64,000 nucleotides of DNA from positions 1-64,000 of IMG/VR virus record IMGVR_UViG_3300042465_004839. One strand, given 5' to 3'. Both the position numbers and the translations under genes were made by a program. Below are positions 49,401-59,124 of this stretch, piece by piece. Origin of the DNA: a virus. The notes under the pieces are model-generated. The model did not search any database, had not been told where the DNA came from, and worked only from the letters and a program-made list of their open reading frames with translations. Positions within the stretch are counted from its first letter, which is position 1; the number at the start of each line of letters is the position of its first letter.

Positions 49401-50525
49401 GGTATTTATATGGATGCAAGAAGAAGTGGCAGAATAAATAAAGATAGAACTTGGGCTGATAAGTTACTTGCAGCACAAATGTTAGAAATAGAAGCACTAA
49501 AGGATATATCTTCATTAAAATCTGTAGCAGAAACTATAGATGTAGTTTTAGGTGGTGGAAAGTATAAAGGGGAAGAGTTAAATATTACACAAAGAATGAA
49601 AGACCATTGGGAAACATCAATGGCTAAAACTATAACAGCAGGAGGATTCCCAGCAGGTAGGATGTGGCAATCAGCAATTGAAGACTACAGAGGTTTAACA
49701 TCTCAAGATAAAAAAGAACCTTACGGAGTTTTAGATAAATTAAAAGGAATGGTAGCCTTACAAGAAGATTTAAGAACTAAAACAGACTTCTTTGGTAGAC
49801 CAATAAAAGAAAGATTTAAAGTAGCATCACCTTTAGCAACTAACTTTGTAAGGCAAACTCCTACAAACGAATGGTTGATATTATGGCAAAAGGCAAAACT
49901 GTCAGACCCTTTATTTACGTTATTGGCTGAACATGATTTTAATGAAATAAAACATAAGCTTAGAACAAATCAAGCTATGACAGACTTAGGTAAGTACGGA
50001 ATAGGTAAGATAGACCTTACACAAAGACAGATAGATGAGATAAATGAGGCAAGGGGTAAAGCACTTTTAACATTCCTATCAGACCCAACTAATTTTGAGG
50101 CAATGGATATGCTTGACGACAAAGAATTTGCAACAGTAGCAACACTTGTACTAAATACTGCAAATAGAAATGCATTCCAAAAAGTAGTAGAAGGCAAAAC
50201 AACAAACACGCTATCAACAGGATACATAGAGGCACAAGAGCAGGCGGACTTGAAAGAAATTGATGCTAAAATGAAGAAGGCTAAGGAAGAAGTTATTGCT
50301 GAAGAAAAACGTATACAAAGAAATCGTATCACTCAAGAAGAGTTAGACTTTAGTAAAAAAGTAGGAAAGGGTGACTGGGATAGAAGAAAAGATTATTTCA
50401 TACTTGACTTACAAAACAGCAATTCTCCAGAAAGCCAAATAAGAAGGTGGACAAAAGGATTTGGCGGTACAGATGATATTACAGTAACCGAAGCAGAAGA
50501 TTTAAGAAAACAATTAAAAAAATAA
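46404..50525 (+). CDS. Large polyvalent virion protein with LPD38-like region
   Basis: A 1373-aa protein. The N-terminal third is helical and charged, with an Ala-rich coiled coil at about 225-265. The middle (about 590-940) carries segments such as GGGDALFSSV, KPFFATIINAPLNM and GIARLALNLSRSKRG, typical of the LPD38-type domain of large polyvalent phage proteins. A short acidic run (FDDDDDLEEE) follows near 930. The end is again helical. Such proteins are ejected with DNA in podovirus-like phages. Specific activity is unknown. Confidence 0.7.
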   Translation: MACNINYTPIGKTEPIKLTEAEFIVYLATPDENGETEYQRLLDAGIDLPKITQPKATKKEAEPVQEGEKREKSVLNKFMNSTAGSKFKKDIETLGLEYVIKDQAAANEYAQYLYNNLGFAEALREATYNDVKTLVFGAAIDDLSKKIETATGKELADLEAERKKVVNEFDEFARDLGRGVAAIGYWYLNNASAIEFMLKRQIENQAKEILSPKGQKANETLQHKLDQVSKELADLKASASSEAAARAAAKAEKEAGISIEKELAKKDGIGKNATEAKKKQVRDFMSKFLVDESKPLSNKTFSTILPVNVIIDPKKYNKFIEFLTKRLEDGVDIQMAISQASTDMLLFAKSKEIKDIVNLFNKKRKESTNEKPKSELQEQREAAKKAFYDIANMGKKAMRGEMTPKEYKQFIEELLLSSDEIQAKSKQDFIDKLTAKLKEYGIENASEYVKIFVAEREAIINQKAQQILDRTFKGIKDKLSGTFFPSRKKIETQRIMEAIMYGALQNEDYAKLFYEKYGIVDANDPQVAEKLKELTEMYKNATTPFYKEMVLARAAGYIGYIKAKNKTLGAWLNYFYNNILLHYDTIFKMIKFNVTAKLGGTAMLMAKNPYNAMYFAKKMFTRSGLNFSRSLAMAEAAFRDKVNMKFDLKDNDAILNLKDYIGNKFKRFVQSFNRMASRSLGGGDALFSSVAAEAKLTELLFNEFSKELKAKGIKLSKKETQALINDIMGHDAVIIDAINEQSIKDALAYYNKNSYEELTADEKHDVKLNTLYTLNKRMITRGAELATEFDLANINAQSIMMDKERADKWAKTSVMYGRPEGTVGLIADVIGTVGEGLQWSKPFFATIINAPLNMLNLYINGSPLGIARLALNLSRSKRGLFLSDAYIKKHGLEAGVNITPDQKKEMIIRVAAAQLLTIGICALQGAFDDDDDLEEEWKKGTWRDRKLYITADLTGDYKKNETLKKTAGGAGLEEYSVYAYGRKVWDYKDDFSGIFFLQSGIYMDARRSGRINKDRTWADKLLAAQMLEIEALKDISSLKSVAETIDVVLGGGKYKGEELNITQRMKDHWETSMAKTITAGGFPAGRMWQSAIEDYRGLTSQDKKEPYGVLDKLKGMVALQEDLRTKTDFFGRPIKERFKVASPLATNFVRQTPTNEWLILWQKAKLSDPLFTLLAEHDFNEIKHKLRTNQAMTDLGKYGIGKIDLTQRQIDEINEARGKALLTFLSDPTNFEAMDMLDDKEFATVATLVLNTANRNAFQKVVEGKTTNTLSTGYIEAQEQADLKEIDAKMKKAKEEVIAEEKRIQRNRITQEELDFSKKVGKGDWDRRKDYFILDLQNSNSPESQIRRWTKGFGGTDDITVTEAEDLRKQLKK

Positions 50526-50526
50526 C

Positions 50527-50534
50527 TATCTTTG
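50527..50534 (+). promoter_or_regulatory. Promoter -7 element, leaderless
   Basis: TATCTTTG ends four bases before the ATG at 50539 and overlaps the end of the gene before it. Confidence 0.6.
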
Positions 50535-50538
50535 TAAC

Positions 50539-51162
50539 ATGACAGGAGCAGAAATATACGGAATATTAGGAGCATTATATGACTTTCCTATGAACGGGAT
50601 TATACCAAAGGCAAAGGTAAATCAACAGTTAGTAATGATTCAAGCAGAGTACTTTAAACCTATGTTTAAATTATTTGGTGAGAATGGTGAAATAAATGGT
50701 GAGTTAGAGCCACTAATGAAAACATTTTCTGTTGCAACACCTACTAATAATAAGGTATCTAAAACAGCAAGTATGGTAGACTACTTTGCTTTAATAGGTA
50801 TTGATGCAACATTTGCTGTAAACGGTAACAACTACACAAATACTGCTGCTCCTTTACCACCAAACTCAATGACCAATAGTTTCAGCAATGGAACATTTTT
50901 GTACCCTAAGTACTATATAGTAAATGATGACATAATAATATACCCTAAAAACATTCAATGCACATTAGCAGAGGGCAACTATTTTAGAACACCATTTACC
51001 ATAGATGTAACAAATAGTGGTACACAGATACTTTATAACATTAACACAGTAACAGGAATAGTAAGACAGTTACTTTCAAGTTACGGATTAAGTTTATCAG
51101 ACCCACGTTATCAACAATGGGAACGTGAAATTATGCAAACAAATAACACCGTAATTAAATAA
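50539..51162 (+). CDS. Structural protein, neck or tail
   Basis: A 207-aa protein, beta-rich from residue 90 on, rich in Asn, Thr and Tyr. It shares one base with the next gene. It lies in a four-gene operon that ends next to the connector and portal genes, so it is probably part of the neck or tail. No family recognised. Confidence 0.6.
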   Translation: MTGAEIYGILGALYDFPMNGIIPKAKVNQQLVMIQAEYFKPMFKLFGENGEINGELEPLMKTFSVATPTNNKVSKTASMVDYFALIGIDATFAVNGNNYTNTAAPLPPNSMTNSFSNGTFLYPKYYIVNDDIIIYPKNIQCTLAEGNYFRTPFTIDVTNSGTQILYNINTVTGIVRQLLSSYGLSLSDPRYQQWEREIMQTNNTVIK

Positions 51163-52037
51163 TGGCACTACTACCAAAAATAAACCTATACCAAAACAGC
51201 GAAGATAATTCAGTTGTAGAAATACTTGATACAACAGGTCTATACGCAACAAATAATATTGGAGGATACAATTCACCTAATTTATCTATATCAAGTGCTT
51301 ACGGAGTATTAAGAGTAGGAAACTACCTAAGCTTACAGAACCTTAATATTTTAAGTAGTGGTAACTTAACTCAATACAAAGAGTACATTAAAACAGCAGG
51401 CACTAATAAAACATACGATAACAAAGTATTAGTAGTAGGAAGTGTGTTCACACCATTTATAAGTGTAGCAGTACAAAGTGGCGATACATTTGAAGAAACT
51501 GGGTATTACTACTCACCACTTGGAACATGGCTACCAAGTGTAACTACTCCAATATACTTGACAAGTCAGAATTTAGGTTTAGGTGCAAGTGATGTAATAA
51601 CCGATACGATATTCCCAATAGAATATAAGGTGTACGGTGCAATACTAACTAACCCTACAACAACAGTAGGAACAGAGTACTTAGTACAAAGTAACTCAAC
51701 AACGTGGGGTGGAAACACATACCGCAAAGGAGAACTATTTATAGCAAGTGCAGCAAGTGCAGTTGTAGGAACAGTAAGTCCTTACGCAGGAGGTTACTAC
51801 AATACTTTCCAGACATCGTTCAATATTAGTCAGCAATTGAAGGATTTAATTGTGAGTAATATTAACAATCCTAAACCCAAAAACGAACAGTTCCAAATGG
51901 AGATAGCAAGACTATACTCAAGAATAGAGGCAATGAACTGGAACAACGGATTAGGTAATGTAAGTCAAACAAATGCTTACGATAACATACAAGACATAGC
52001 AAACACTTGTACAGCATTAGCAACTAATAATTACTAA
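51162..52037 (+). CDS. Tail structural protein with repeated beta module
   Basis: A 291-aa, Thr/Ser/Asn/Gly-rich protein. The segment TEYLVQSNSTTWGGNTYRKG is a small beta module also seen, in variant form, in the minus-strand gene at 60752-61618 (EYTVVSGSFALNGHTYVANN). The two may be paralogous tail proteins. The C-terminal 60 residues are helical. Confidence 0.65.
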   Translation: MALLPKINLYQNSEDNSVVEILDTTGLYATNNIGGYNSPNLSISSAYGVLRVGNYLSLQNLNILSSGNLTQYKEYIKTAGTNKTYDNKVLVVGSVFTPFISVAVQSGDTFEETGYYYSPLGTWLPSVTTPIYLTSQNLGLGASDVITDTIFPIEYKVYGAILTNPTTTVGTEYLVQSNSTTWGGNTYRKGELFIASAASAVVGTVSPYAGGYYNTFQTSFNISQQLKDLIVSNINNPKPKNEQFQMEIARLYSRIEAMNWNNGLGNVSQTNAYDNIQDIANTCTALATNNY

Positions 52038-52038
52038 A

Positions 52039-52293
52039 GTGAACGAACATAAACTATACGAAATAATGCTATCACAGATAACCTTAGAACAACAAGGGTT
52101 ACCAAACAATAGTTATTTGAATAAAATAATAATGGAAACTACAAACTTACTACAAGCATTAAAATTTGTAGGATGTACTGCAACTGATACGTTACAGATA
52201 GAGAATAGATTAGATGCAATGTTAGGATTTTGGAGGGCAACAACACGCTACACACAAAATATATTTAACGGATATTTCCAAACAATAGCTTAA
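52039..52293 (+). CDS. Small structural-operon protein, GTG start
   Basis: An 84-aa helical protein that opens with GTG one base after the previous stop. It is conserved in spacing with its neighbours. Function unknown. Confidence 0.55.
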   Translation: MNEHKLYEIMLSQITLEQQGLPNNSYLNKIIMETTNLLQALKFVGCTATDTLQIENRLDAMLGFWRATTRYTQNIFNGYFQTIA

Positions 52294-52298
52294 ATTTG
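52291..52298 (+). promoter_or_regulatory. Promoter -7 element, leaderless
   Basis: TAAATTTG includes the stop of the gene before it and ends four bases before the ATG at 52303. Confidence 0.65.
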
Positions 52299-52302
52299 TA
52301 GT

Positions 52303-52989
52303 ATGAATACCTTAAAAATAGTAGATGAATTAGTAAGAGCCGTAAATAGCGGTTATAATAGTAGTGACAAGAAAGTTGATGACAATTATATATTTGAAAT
52401 GCTACCACAATGGAGAGCGCAGATGATGATACTTGCCTACAACGGAGGTAAAGTACCAAACAGCAATACTATTATAAAAGGGAATAGATTAATTCCAAGT
52501 GATTGGAAGCAAGAAATAACCTATACTATAAACCCATCACAACAAGACCCAACAGCAGAATATTTAACAGTAACAGGAACACAGTTAGTGAGCTTAAATG
52601 AATTCAATGATGGTATGCAATATTTCGGAACTAAAAGCATTGCTAACAGTTTCTTTTATGCAAGGAGTCTAAATGAAATACAACAGTTAAGAGATTTAAA
52701 ATTATTAACTAAAAAACCTGCTGTACTAATAGTAGGAAACGAAAGAAGAATTTACGGTAATAAACTATTAAAAGAAATATTAGAGGTAGGTATATATCAA
52801 GATCCATACGCTGCTAATACAGTATTTAATTACAATACAGATAAGTTCCCAATAGCAGAGGATAATATTTACCTAATGAAAGAAATAGCAATTGCTGCAT
52901 TAAGGACAGAGTTCAAGGCAATAAAAGATGTAACTGCCGATGGCGGTCAGATTGAACAAGCAACTTTGAAAAACAATATTTTAGGATAG
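52303..52989 (+). CDS. Putative head-tail connector protein
   Basis: A 228-aa protein. The start (KIVDELVRAVNSGYNSSD, then FEMLPQWRAQMM) resembles neck or ring proteins that contact the portal in podovirus-like phages of Bacteroidota, which read as a helical start plus a beta domain. It ends at the bidirectional terminator facing the connector gene on the other strand. Confidence 0.6.
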   Translation: MNTLKIVDELVRAVNSGYNSSDKKVDDNYIFEMLPQWRAQMMILAYNGGKVPNSNTIIKGNRLIPSDWKQEITYTINPSQQDPTAEYLTVTGTQLVSLNEFNDGMQYFGTKSIANSFFYARSLNEIQQLRDLKLLTKKPAVLIVGNERRIYGNKLLKEILEVGIYQDPYAANTVFNYNTDKFPIAEDNIYLMKEIAIAALRTEFKAIKDVTADGGQIEQATLKNNILG

Positions 52990-52994
52990 AAATA

Positions 52995-53025
52995 AAAAAG
53001 CCCTAACTAAAAATTAGGGCTTTTC
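52995..53025. terminator. Bidirectional terminator between converging operons
   Basis: An 11-base-pair perfect stem, AAAAGCCCTAA (52996-53006) with TTAGGGCTTTT (53014-53024), and a seven-base loop. A and T runs flank it on both strands, so it ends transcription from both sides. Confidence 0.95.
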
Positions 53026-53027
53026 TT

Positions 53028-53693
53028 TTAGTAAGTCTTGAATGCAAATTTGTTGTTAATATCAGCCACTCGTTTGGTATCCTGTGAGTCATTCTCCGCA
53101 GCAAGACCTCTGATGTATCTTTTCTCTACCTTGTACTCGTGAACATAAGTAGCGTACTTAGCCATTTGAGATGGGTCACCACGTTCTAAACAGAAGTCAG
53201 CGCATACTCCGAAGGTCAAACATAAATCAGCTACACGAGGTAAAACTAAATCTCCGTTCTCATCGGTATTAATTCCTATGTAAGAAATTTCACACCACAA
53301 GTCCTCTATGGCACTTCCGAACCAAATGTAATTATCCTTAACTCTTGCTGAAGTATTGTTATTAAAGTCACCCTTATAGAATCCAGTTGTAGGTGCATAA
53401 GGTGCAGTAGAGTTAATGTCATTTAAGGCTTTAAAAGTTCTAATAGGATTATGACCCTCAAGAATAATAAAACCTTTCGGCAACGGTGCTGTAAACGTAG
53501 TCAAATCAATTGGTATTTGAGCAATTTGAGTAGGAAACACAAAGAAATTCCTTAACTTCCTTACGTTATCGTTTATACTGTTATAAAGATAAGCATCGTG
53601 CAGGGGAGTATCACTAATCCCAAGTTTTAACTTAACCCTTTGTAGAATCTCATTTTCAGAAACTACATCAAAAATACCATTGTCGTTAGTCAT
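53028..53693 (-). CDS. Putative neck / head-tail connector protein
   Basis: A 221-aa protein. Its pattern (ENEILQRVKLKLGI, then LYNSINDNVRKLRNFFVFPTQ and LPKGFIILEGHNPI) resembles ring proteins below the portal. A late segment (LCLTFGVCADFCLERGDPSQM) is helical. It is last in the portal operon and faces the plus-strand connector gene across a terminator. Confidence 0.65.
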   Translation of the reverse strand: MTNDNGIFDVVSENEILQRVKLKLGISDTPLHDAYLYNSINDNVRKLRNFFVFPTQIAQIPIDLTTFTAPLPKGFIILEGHNPIRTFKALNDINSTAPYAPTTGFYKGDFNNNTSARVKDNYIWFGSAIEDLWCEISYIGINTDENGDLVLPRVADLCLTFGVCADFCLERGDPSQMAKYATYVHEYKVEKRYIRGLAAENDSQDTKRVADINNKFAFKTY

Positions 53694-53695
53694 TA

Positions 53696-54922
53696 TTATT
53701 TAGTTTTAATTATATAAGGAGTTTTTTCAACTCTTACTCTTTCTATTTCAGATGAATACCATTCTTGCAACTCAACACTTGAAATTCTAGGGTCTTGTGC
53801 TAATTCAGATATACACTTAGCTTCACTTTTACCTGTATCGGCTAAGAACTGGTATCTATTTTTAACCATATCGGCAGTCACATCTTGACCTTTAAATATG
53901 ATTTGCATCAACTTATTACTTATTTTAAGTTTACTGCTTTCAGTTTCCTTGAAATCTCTATCCTTTTCCATACGTTCAAATACAGCAGGTTTAGTTTTTA
54001 ATCCATCACCAACAGGCTCAACAGTAGTTTCTGCTAATTGGATGTCAGCACTTGGCTCAGAAATTCCTAACTCAAACTTCAATAAGTTATATTGTTGCTT
54101 GTTCTTTTTAAAGTATGCTACAGCCTCGTTTACATCAGTACCTACATTCTCTTCGTTAAACATAAAGTATGCACCAACCTTTTCAATAATGAATTTATCA
54201 TTCTTAATTAGAACAGTACCTTTAGTAATAGCAACTTGCATTGAGTCCTCTAATTTCTTAGATACAATAGTATACTTTTCAATATCAGAATTAACTAATG
54301 AAACACAATGATTGAATAGACTTCTTTCTTCGTACCCACTAATATTTTTAACACCCCAGATGTAAGCAAAATCAATCAACTTTTGTTTATCATTCTCAAA
54401 CCAAGACTTTAATTGAGATGTAGCATCAATAACTAAGAAATTAGTTTCAGTTGCTTTTTCAATTTTAGCCACGTTGTCAATGTAGTCAAATTTAACCAAG
54501 TTAAAGTTTACGTTAGGGTTTAACTCTGCACCTGCTTCGTTTTTAACAGACACTTCGTTATGAAGTTTAAGGAACGCTAACAATACTTTAATATTGTCGT
54601 TATCTTCTGGTGACAAACCATTTTCTACTGCTTCTGAATTTGTATCAAAATAAGTAAAGGAAGTAAAGAATATTTTCTTTTCTCCTTCTGTCATAAACCC
54701 ATTCAATTCAATTGAGTGAATCTTATTTCTTTCGGCAGCTTGTGTCGAATGCTCATCTAACCCACTTGGTAGATAATCTAACTTACGCAATACATTACCT
54801 TCAGAAATAAGGCAAGCCCAATCTCCTTTGTTTACGTTGGTGGTTCTCGCTTTCGTTTCAAACCTAATCTTTGGAGCAGCACTTAGGGCTTGCTTCGTTT
54901 TAATTGTTACTTCTCTTTTCAT
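53696..54922 (-). CDS. Hypothetical protein in portal operon
   Basis: A 408-aa, Lys/Glu-rich mixed protein between portal and neck genes. The segment FNLVKFDYIDNVAKIEKATETN and a later VYFKKNK-like helix give no family match. It may be a head-associated or ejected protein. Spacing of two to seventeen bases to its neighbours puts it in the operon. Confidence 0.6.
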   Translation of the reverse strand: MKREVTIKTKQALSAAPKIRFETKARTTNVNKGDWACLISEGNVLRKLDYLPSGLDEHSTQAAERNKIHSIELNGFMTEGEKKIFFTSFTYFDTNSEAVENGLSPEDNDNIKVLLAFLKLHNEVSVKNEAGAELNPNVNFNLVKFDYIDNVAKIEKATETNFLVIDATSQLKSWFENDKQKLIDFAYIWGVKNISGYEERSLFNHCVSLVNSDIEKYTIVSKKLEDSMQVAITKGTVLIKNDKFIIEKVGAYFMFNEENVGTDVNEAVAYFKKNKQQYNLLKFELGISEPSADIQLAETTVEPVGDGLKTKPAVFERMEKDRDFKETESSKLKISNKLMQIIFKGQDVTADMVKNRYQFLADTGKSEAKCISELAQDPRISSVELQEWYSSEIERVRVEKTPYIIKTK

Positions 54923-54939
54923 TGTTTGTTTGTTTTCTT

Positions 54940-57084
54940 TTATTGTATATTATTTTGATTTTCTTGTTCAAGCATTTGTTGCATTAATTTACTGTCAAGT
55001 TCTGCATCTTTATTTTCCATACTTGCAGCAGCACCTGTAGCAGCTATATTTTGTTGTGCTTGTGCCTGCATTGCTGAATTAGCAGCAGCAGCATCTTGTT
55101 GTTGTTTAACAGCAGCCTGTTCAGCTTGCATACGAAGTAGTGCCATATTATCAAGTATTTCCTCTACTGCATCAAGAGTTTCTGCTCTCATTATCTTAAT
55201 AAACTCACGTTTAGCGTCAGGATTAACACCTGCCTCTTGAACAGTAATTTGAGATAATGTAGCCTTAACTTGTTCTGTTAACTGACTATCAAAATCAAAT
55301 CTAATTTCAAAGTCATCATTAAGCATTTCTTGTACTGAATCCATTTTAAGTAATGTAGCAGCAGTATCACCTATTTGTAAACTGAATGCTCCCTCATCTT
55401 GGTCAGCAAGTACTAACCTTGTCTTGTCAACCCCTAAAGATATTACATCTTGAAAGAAGGTAGTTAATCCACCGTATAGCCATTGTGTACCTGTTTCGGC
55501 ACTAAGTATATTATTCTGTAATTGAGCCTCACCAACGTAAGTAGAAGAACCTAATCTTGACTGTACAGGCATATTAAGTACATCAGCAAGTACATTATCC
55601 CAATACTGTAGTTGTCCTAAGTATAATTGAACATTAGGGTCAACAGTCATATCAAGAATTTCAATCATCTTGTTAGTCTTTTCTTGTCCTGCCTCTACCT
55701 CTGTTCTGTTACCTACTAGTATACCTTGCTGTTTCATCATAGCAAGCATATCGGGAGTTTTCATAAAGTCAGGCAACTGAGATGTATCTACGAAAGGAAT
55801 CTTACCCATTGCCCTTGCAAGCATACCTTGCATAGTAGTAGTTAAGGCATCTTTCATATCTTGAATCTTGTGTACAAGCATTACAACGCCCATATTACTA
55901 CCAAGTAACGTGAAAGGAGTAAAGGCACAAAAATCTAATCTACGTCTTGACTTATCTCTCTTATCAGAAACACTATTAGCTTTAATACCACAGTTTCTTA
56001 AATATTTATTTCCAATTAATTGTCCTTGTCTAATACACTCTACAGGTACACCATCAATATAAGTAAGAGAACGCCACTCAACATCTGCTACCCATACTTT
56101 AGGCACAGTAGTCATGTTAGAGTACCAATTAATAAAATTCCATCCTTGAACGTAAGGAGCTTGTGCATTACCAGTATTCATAGCAATTGCCTCTAAGTCC
56201 TTTACTTCTTCTGATGTAAAATCAAATCTTGCAACAATATCAGCAACTGAGTAAGGTTTAAACTCACCTGCTAAAGCATCATTAATGTGATGGTCTTCGT
56301 TACGAGTCATATCAATAATAGCGTATTCAGGTTCTACAACCCTCATATAAACTCTACCTTTACTTTCGTAAATTCTAATTAAAGAACGACCTCCGATAAA
56401 ACAATACTGAGCAGCTTTCAAGAATAAATCAAAGTAACGATTACGATACAAGAAGTCTTTACCTAAGTTTCTATAAGCAAACTCCATTTCATCCATAAAA
56501 GTTTTAAAGTACTTTTGGATACTCATCTCATCGTTAATGTTTAAACCTTGAGGTATTTCTAACTCAATATTACCTAACTCTTTTTCGTATAATAAAAACT
56601 CTTTAGCATCTACAACTGACTTTAATACATTTAATTTTAAAGCTTTCCTACTTAATATTCCTTCGCTAATACCATTAGCTTGAAGTATTTTAGGTAGTGG
56701 CTTAAATTGTTGGCGGCACTTACCATCAAAGTAACGGAACATAGCAGATATTTCAAGTCCACGCCACATTGGTATTTGAGTGGCAGCATTTGTCGCATCC
56801 TTAGAAGCCCATTCGTATTCAGTATTGTACTGCAATCCGTAAATGTAACGAGCAGCAAATACATATTGGTCTATAAATCTTGTGTTTATTCTATCGTAAG
56901 GGTCACCAATAGCACCTCTCATTTGAGTAGAAACAATTGGCTGATTGTAAGAAGTACCTACAATCCATCTAATATTTTTAGCATAATCAGAGCCTTCCCA
57001 CTCTCTTCCATCGTTAGATTGATTGGGCTGTATTGAAGGAGAAGCCCCTCCTGATATAACTGAATTTATTAGTTTCATTTTCAT
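54940..57084 (-). CDS. Portal protein
   Basis: A 714-aa protein with the character of a podovirus-type portal: helical wing and clip segments, MRVVEPEYAIIDMTRNEDHH in the middle, HKIQDMKDALTTTMQGMLARAMG as a stem-like helix, then TQWLYGGLTTFFQDV. The last 60 residues are Gln- and Ala-rich. The portal forms the dodecameric ring through which DNA enters and leaves the head. It lies directly behind terminase, and its own promoter element is just before the ATG. Confidence 0.85.
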   Translation of the reverse strand: MKMKLINSVISGGASPSIQPNQSNDGREWEGSDYAKNIRWIVGTSYNQPIVSTQMRGAIGDPYDRINTRFIDQYVFAARYIYGLQYNTEYEWASKDATNAATQIPMWRGLEISAMFRYFDGKCRQQFKPLPKILQANGISEGILSRKALKLNVLKSVVDAKEFLLYEKELGNIELEIPQGLNINDEMSIQKYFKTFMDEMEFAYRNLGKDFLYRNRYFDLFLKAAQYCFIGGRSLIRIYESKGRVYMRVVEPEYAIIDMTRNEDHHINDALAGEFKPYSVADIVARFDFTSEEVKDLEAIAMNTGNAQAPYVQGWNFINWYSNMTTVPKVWVADVEWRSLTYIDGVPVECIRQGQLIGNKYLRNCGIKANSVSDKRDKSRRRLDFCAFTPFTLLGSNMGVVMLVHKIQDMKDALTTTMQGMLARAMGKIPFVDTSQLPDFMKTPDMLAMMKQQGILVGNRTEVEAGQEKTNKMIEILDMTVDPNVQLYLGQLQYWDNVLADVLNMPVQSRLGSSTYVGEAQLQNNILSAETGTQWLYGGLTTFFQDVISLGVDKTRLVLADQDEGAFSLQIGDTAATLLKMDSVQEMLNDDFEIRFDFDSQLTEQVKATLSQITVQEAGVNPDAKREFIKIMRAETLDAVEEILDNMALLRMQAEQAAVKQQQDAAAANSAMQAQAQQNIAATGAAASMENKDAELDSKLMQQMLEQENQNNIQ

Positions 57085-57091
57085 TTGAATG

Positions 57092-57099
57092 CAAATTTA
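57092..57099 (-). promoter_or_regulatory. Promoter -7 element for portal gene
   Basis: TAAATTTG on the minus strand, seven bases before the ATG at 57084, giving an extremely short leader. Confidence 0.6.
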
Positions 57100-57123
57100 C
57101 GTTAAAACATTATAATTACAAAA

Positions 57124-59124
57124 TTATCCTTCCTTTAGTTCCCATTTAAACTCACCATTCACATATTTGCTTGTCCACATCTGTGATTTTACTTTTTCTT
57201 TAGCAGAACTTTGAGTTTCTGGATCAAAGTTTCCACAAGCCATACAGCCTACACCATAAGCATCGGACAAATCGGAGTTCTCACTACCATATATTAATAA
57301 ATCTTGTACAATTCGTAAAGAATTTATTTGATGTCCATACAATCGTAAATATTTATTCATAACAGAGGTCCGGTAATCTTTGTTGTTTGCATCTAAATAT
57401 ATTCCGTACGCATTACCACTCTTCTCAAGTAACTTATCTGTATTATGTTTAGTTAACTGTCTTATTAGTAACTTCTGTTGACCTTCTGCCTCAAATAAAT
57501 CGGTAATAGTACTTCCTGCACTTGCATTCCTCTCAGGGTAAGTTCTTAGCCCACCAAACTTATTGTAGTACATACATAGCCATAAAGCAGCCTTTTCTAC
57601 CATAGTTCTTTTATCTGGTCTAATACATATATTAGCCACATCAACATATTGGTTATCTCCTGTTATTCTATGAACTACTAATGCATACTTAGATTTAGTT
57701 TTACCTTTTTCAGAACCATCAGCATTTTTATTTGTACTGCTAATATCCGTACTTGTAGCATCTAAACCTACACGATACAAATGATGTTCTTGTGGTTGTT
57801 CAAATACTTCACACGAAAATTCATTAGCCTCCTCACCTTTAGCCATAGGGTTTAAAGATATTTCTTTAGTAGTTGGGTTCTTATGAATTTTATACATAGG
57901 TGAGGGTGTACCCCTTAATTGTTTTTCTCTTAACCTTAAAGTTTCAATCACGTCAACTTCTAATCCTCCACTTCTATTTATATCAAAAATATCTTCTACT
58001 CTTTCAGGGAACTGTCTTTTAAGTAAAGCTCTTTTAGAGTCAGTAAGACCTTCGCACATATTAGCAAAGTAAGCTTTTGCTTCTTCAACTTTTGGGTTGC
58101 CATACTCATCAATAAACGAAGGGTCTGATAGGTAGTAAGGTATAAGCATACGATACAAACCACTTTGAGTTCTACCATTAGCATTTCTTTTATTAATATC
58201 ACTAGCATACCAAAGTTCTTTACTAAAAGGAACTGCTTTAGCCTTACCATTCTCAACAGTAGATACCATCCATAGTTTACCTATAATATCTTTTGTCCCT
58301 TCTGTACACTGGGCAATTAAAGTTTGAAACAATTGCTCCATATCCATAAGTTCTTGACTCGCAAACTCATCTAAAAAATATTCGGTTACTCTTTCCCCTT
58401 GAATAGAGGTTATTTTACTTGGCAATGCTTCAATACGAGTATAGTTGCCATCTTTAAAAGTTACCTTATCCGAACTTCTCTTAATAGTTTGATTCTGACG
58501 AAAGAATATACTATCATTTTTGTATGTATGTTGATAAATATAAGGTAATGAATTGTTCAAAGAAAGGAATGCATTTAATGTTCTTTGGAATAAAGCTTGA
58601 GCCTTATCATCTTTTGTAGCTTGCAAGAAATAACTTGCTTTAGGTTTCAATAAACTATCAAAAAGCATACGAGATGGTATCATTTCTGACTTACCCCAAC
58701 GCTTTTGTGTATAGGCTACTAAACCATAACAGTTTGAATCCTTTTTACAAATGTCTTGTAAGTAAGCTAACTGAGCATGACTCCATCTATATTTAGGATA
58801 AACACCACCTCCTAAGTCCCAGTGTTTTAAAAATCCATAGTGTGCGCCTGTAAGATAAACTAACTCACCATTGTTATAAAAATGAAATCCATTCTCTAAT
58901 CTAAATAGTTCCTTTAGCTGATAGTTTTGTTTTTCCTCAACAGTCATGTGACTAAAGTTAGGGTCTTTAGGTCTTTCCCACTTTTGTTGCTTCTTTGGTA
59001 AGTCTTTATTATATACGGGTTCAAAAGGCTCTGGGCATTCGTAGAACATATTTTTAGGTTCTACATCACTTTCACCTTTTTCTCCTTGCGTTCCAAATAA
59101 TTCTACACTATGCTTTTTCGCCAT
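57124..59124 (-). CDS. terL: Terminase large subunit
   Basis: A 666-aa DNA-packaging motor. A Walker A-like KRWGKSE lies at residues 141-147, Walker B EYFLDE at 248-253, and the nuclease begins with VGLDATSTD at 452-460. The ATPase pumps DNA into the head and the nuclease cuts the concatemer. Length is normal. The start overlaps the putative small subunit by 17 bases. Confidence 0.9.
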   Translation of the reverse strand: MAKKHSVELFGTQGEKGESDVEPKNMFYECPEPFEPVYNKDLPKKQQKWERPKDPNFSHMTVEEKQNYQLKELFRLENGFHFYNNGELVYLTGAHYGFLKHWDLGGGVYPKYRWSHAQLAYLQDICKKDSNCYGLVAYTQKRWGKSEMIPSRMLFDSLLKPKASYFLQATKDDKAQALFQRTLNAFLSLNNSLPYIYQHTYKNDSIFFRQNQTIKRSSDKVTFKDGNYTRIEALPSKITSIQGERVTEYFLDEFASQELMDMEQLFQTLIAQCTEGTKDIIGKLWMVSTVENGKAKAVPFSKELWYASDINKRNANGRTQSGLYRMLIPYYLSDPSFIDEYGNPKVEEAKAYFANMCEGLTDSKRALLKRQFPERVEDIFDINRSGGLEVDVIETLRLREKQLRGTPSPMYKIHKNPTTKEISLNPMAKGEEANEFSCEVFEQPQEHHLYRVGLDATSTDISSTNKNADGSEKGKTKSKYALVVHRITGDNQYVDVANICIRPDKRTMVEKAALWLCMYYNKFGGLRTYPERNASAGSTITDLFEAEGQQKLLIRQLTKHNTDKLLEKSGNAYGIYLDANNKDYRTSVMNKYLRLYGHQINSLRIVQDLLIYGSENSDLSDAYGVGCMACGNFDPETQSSAKEKVKSQMWTSKYVNGEFKWELKEG

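Noticed and set aside
36511-50525. Antisense genes opposite the giant virion genes
   Set aside because: Several minus-strand frames of 70-140 codons exist, but they are shadows of the coding strand with odd composition and no start signals.
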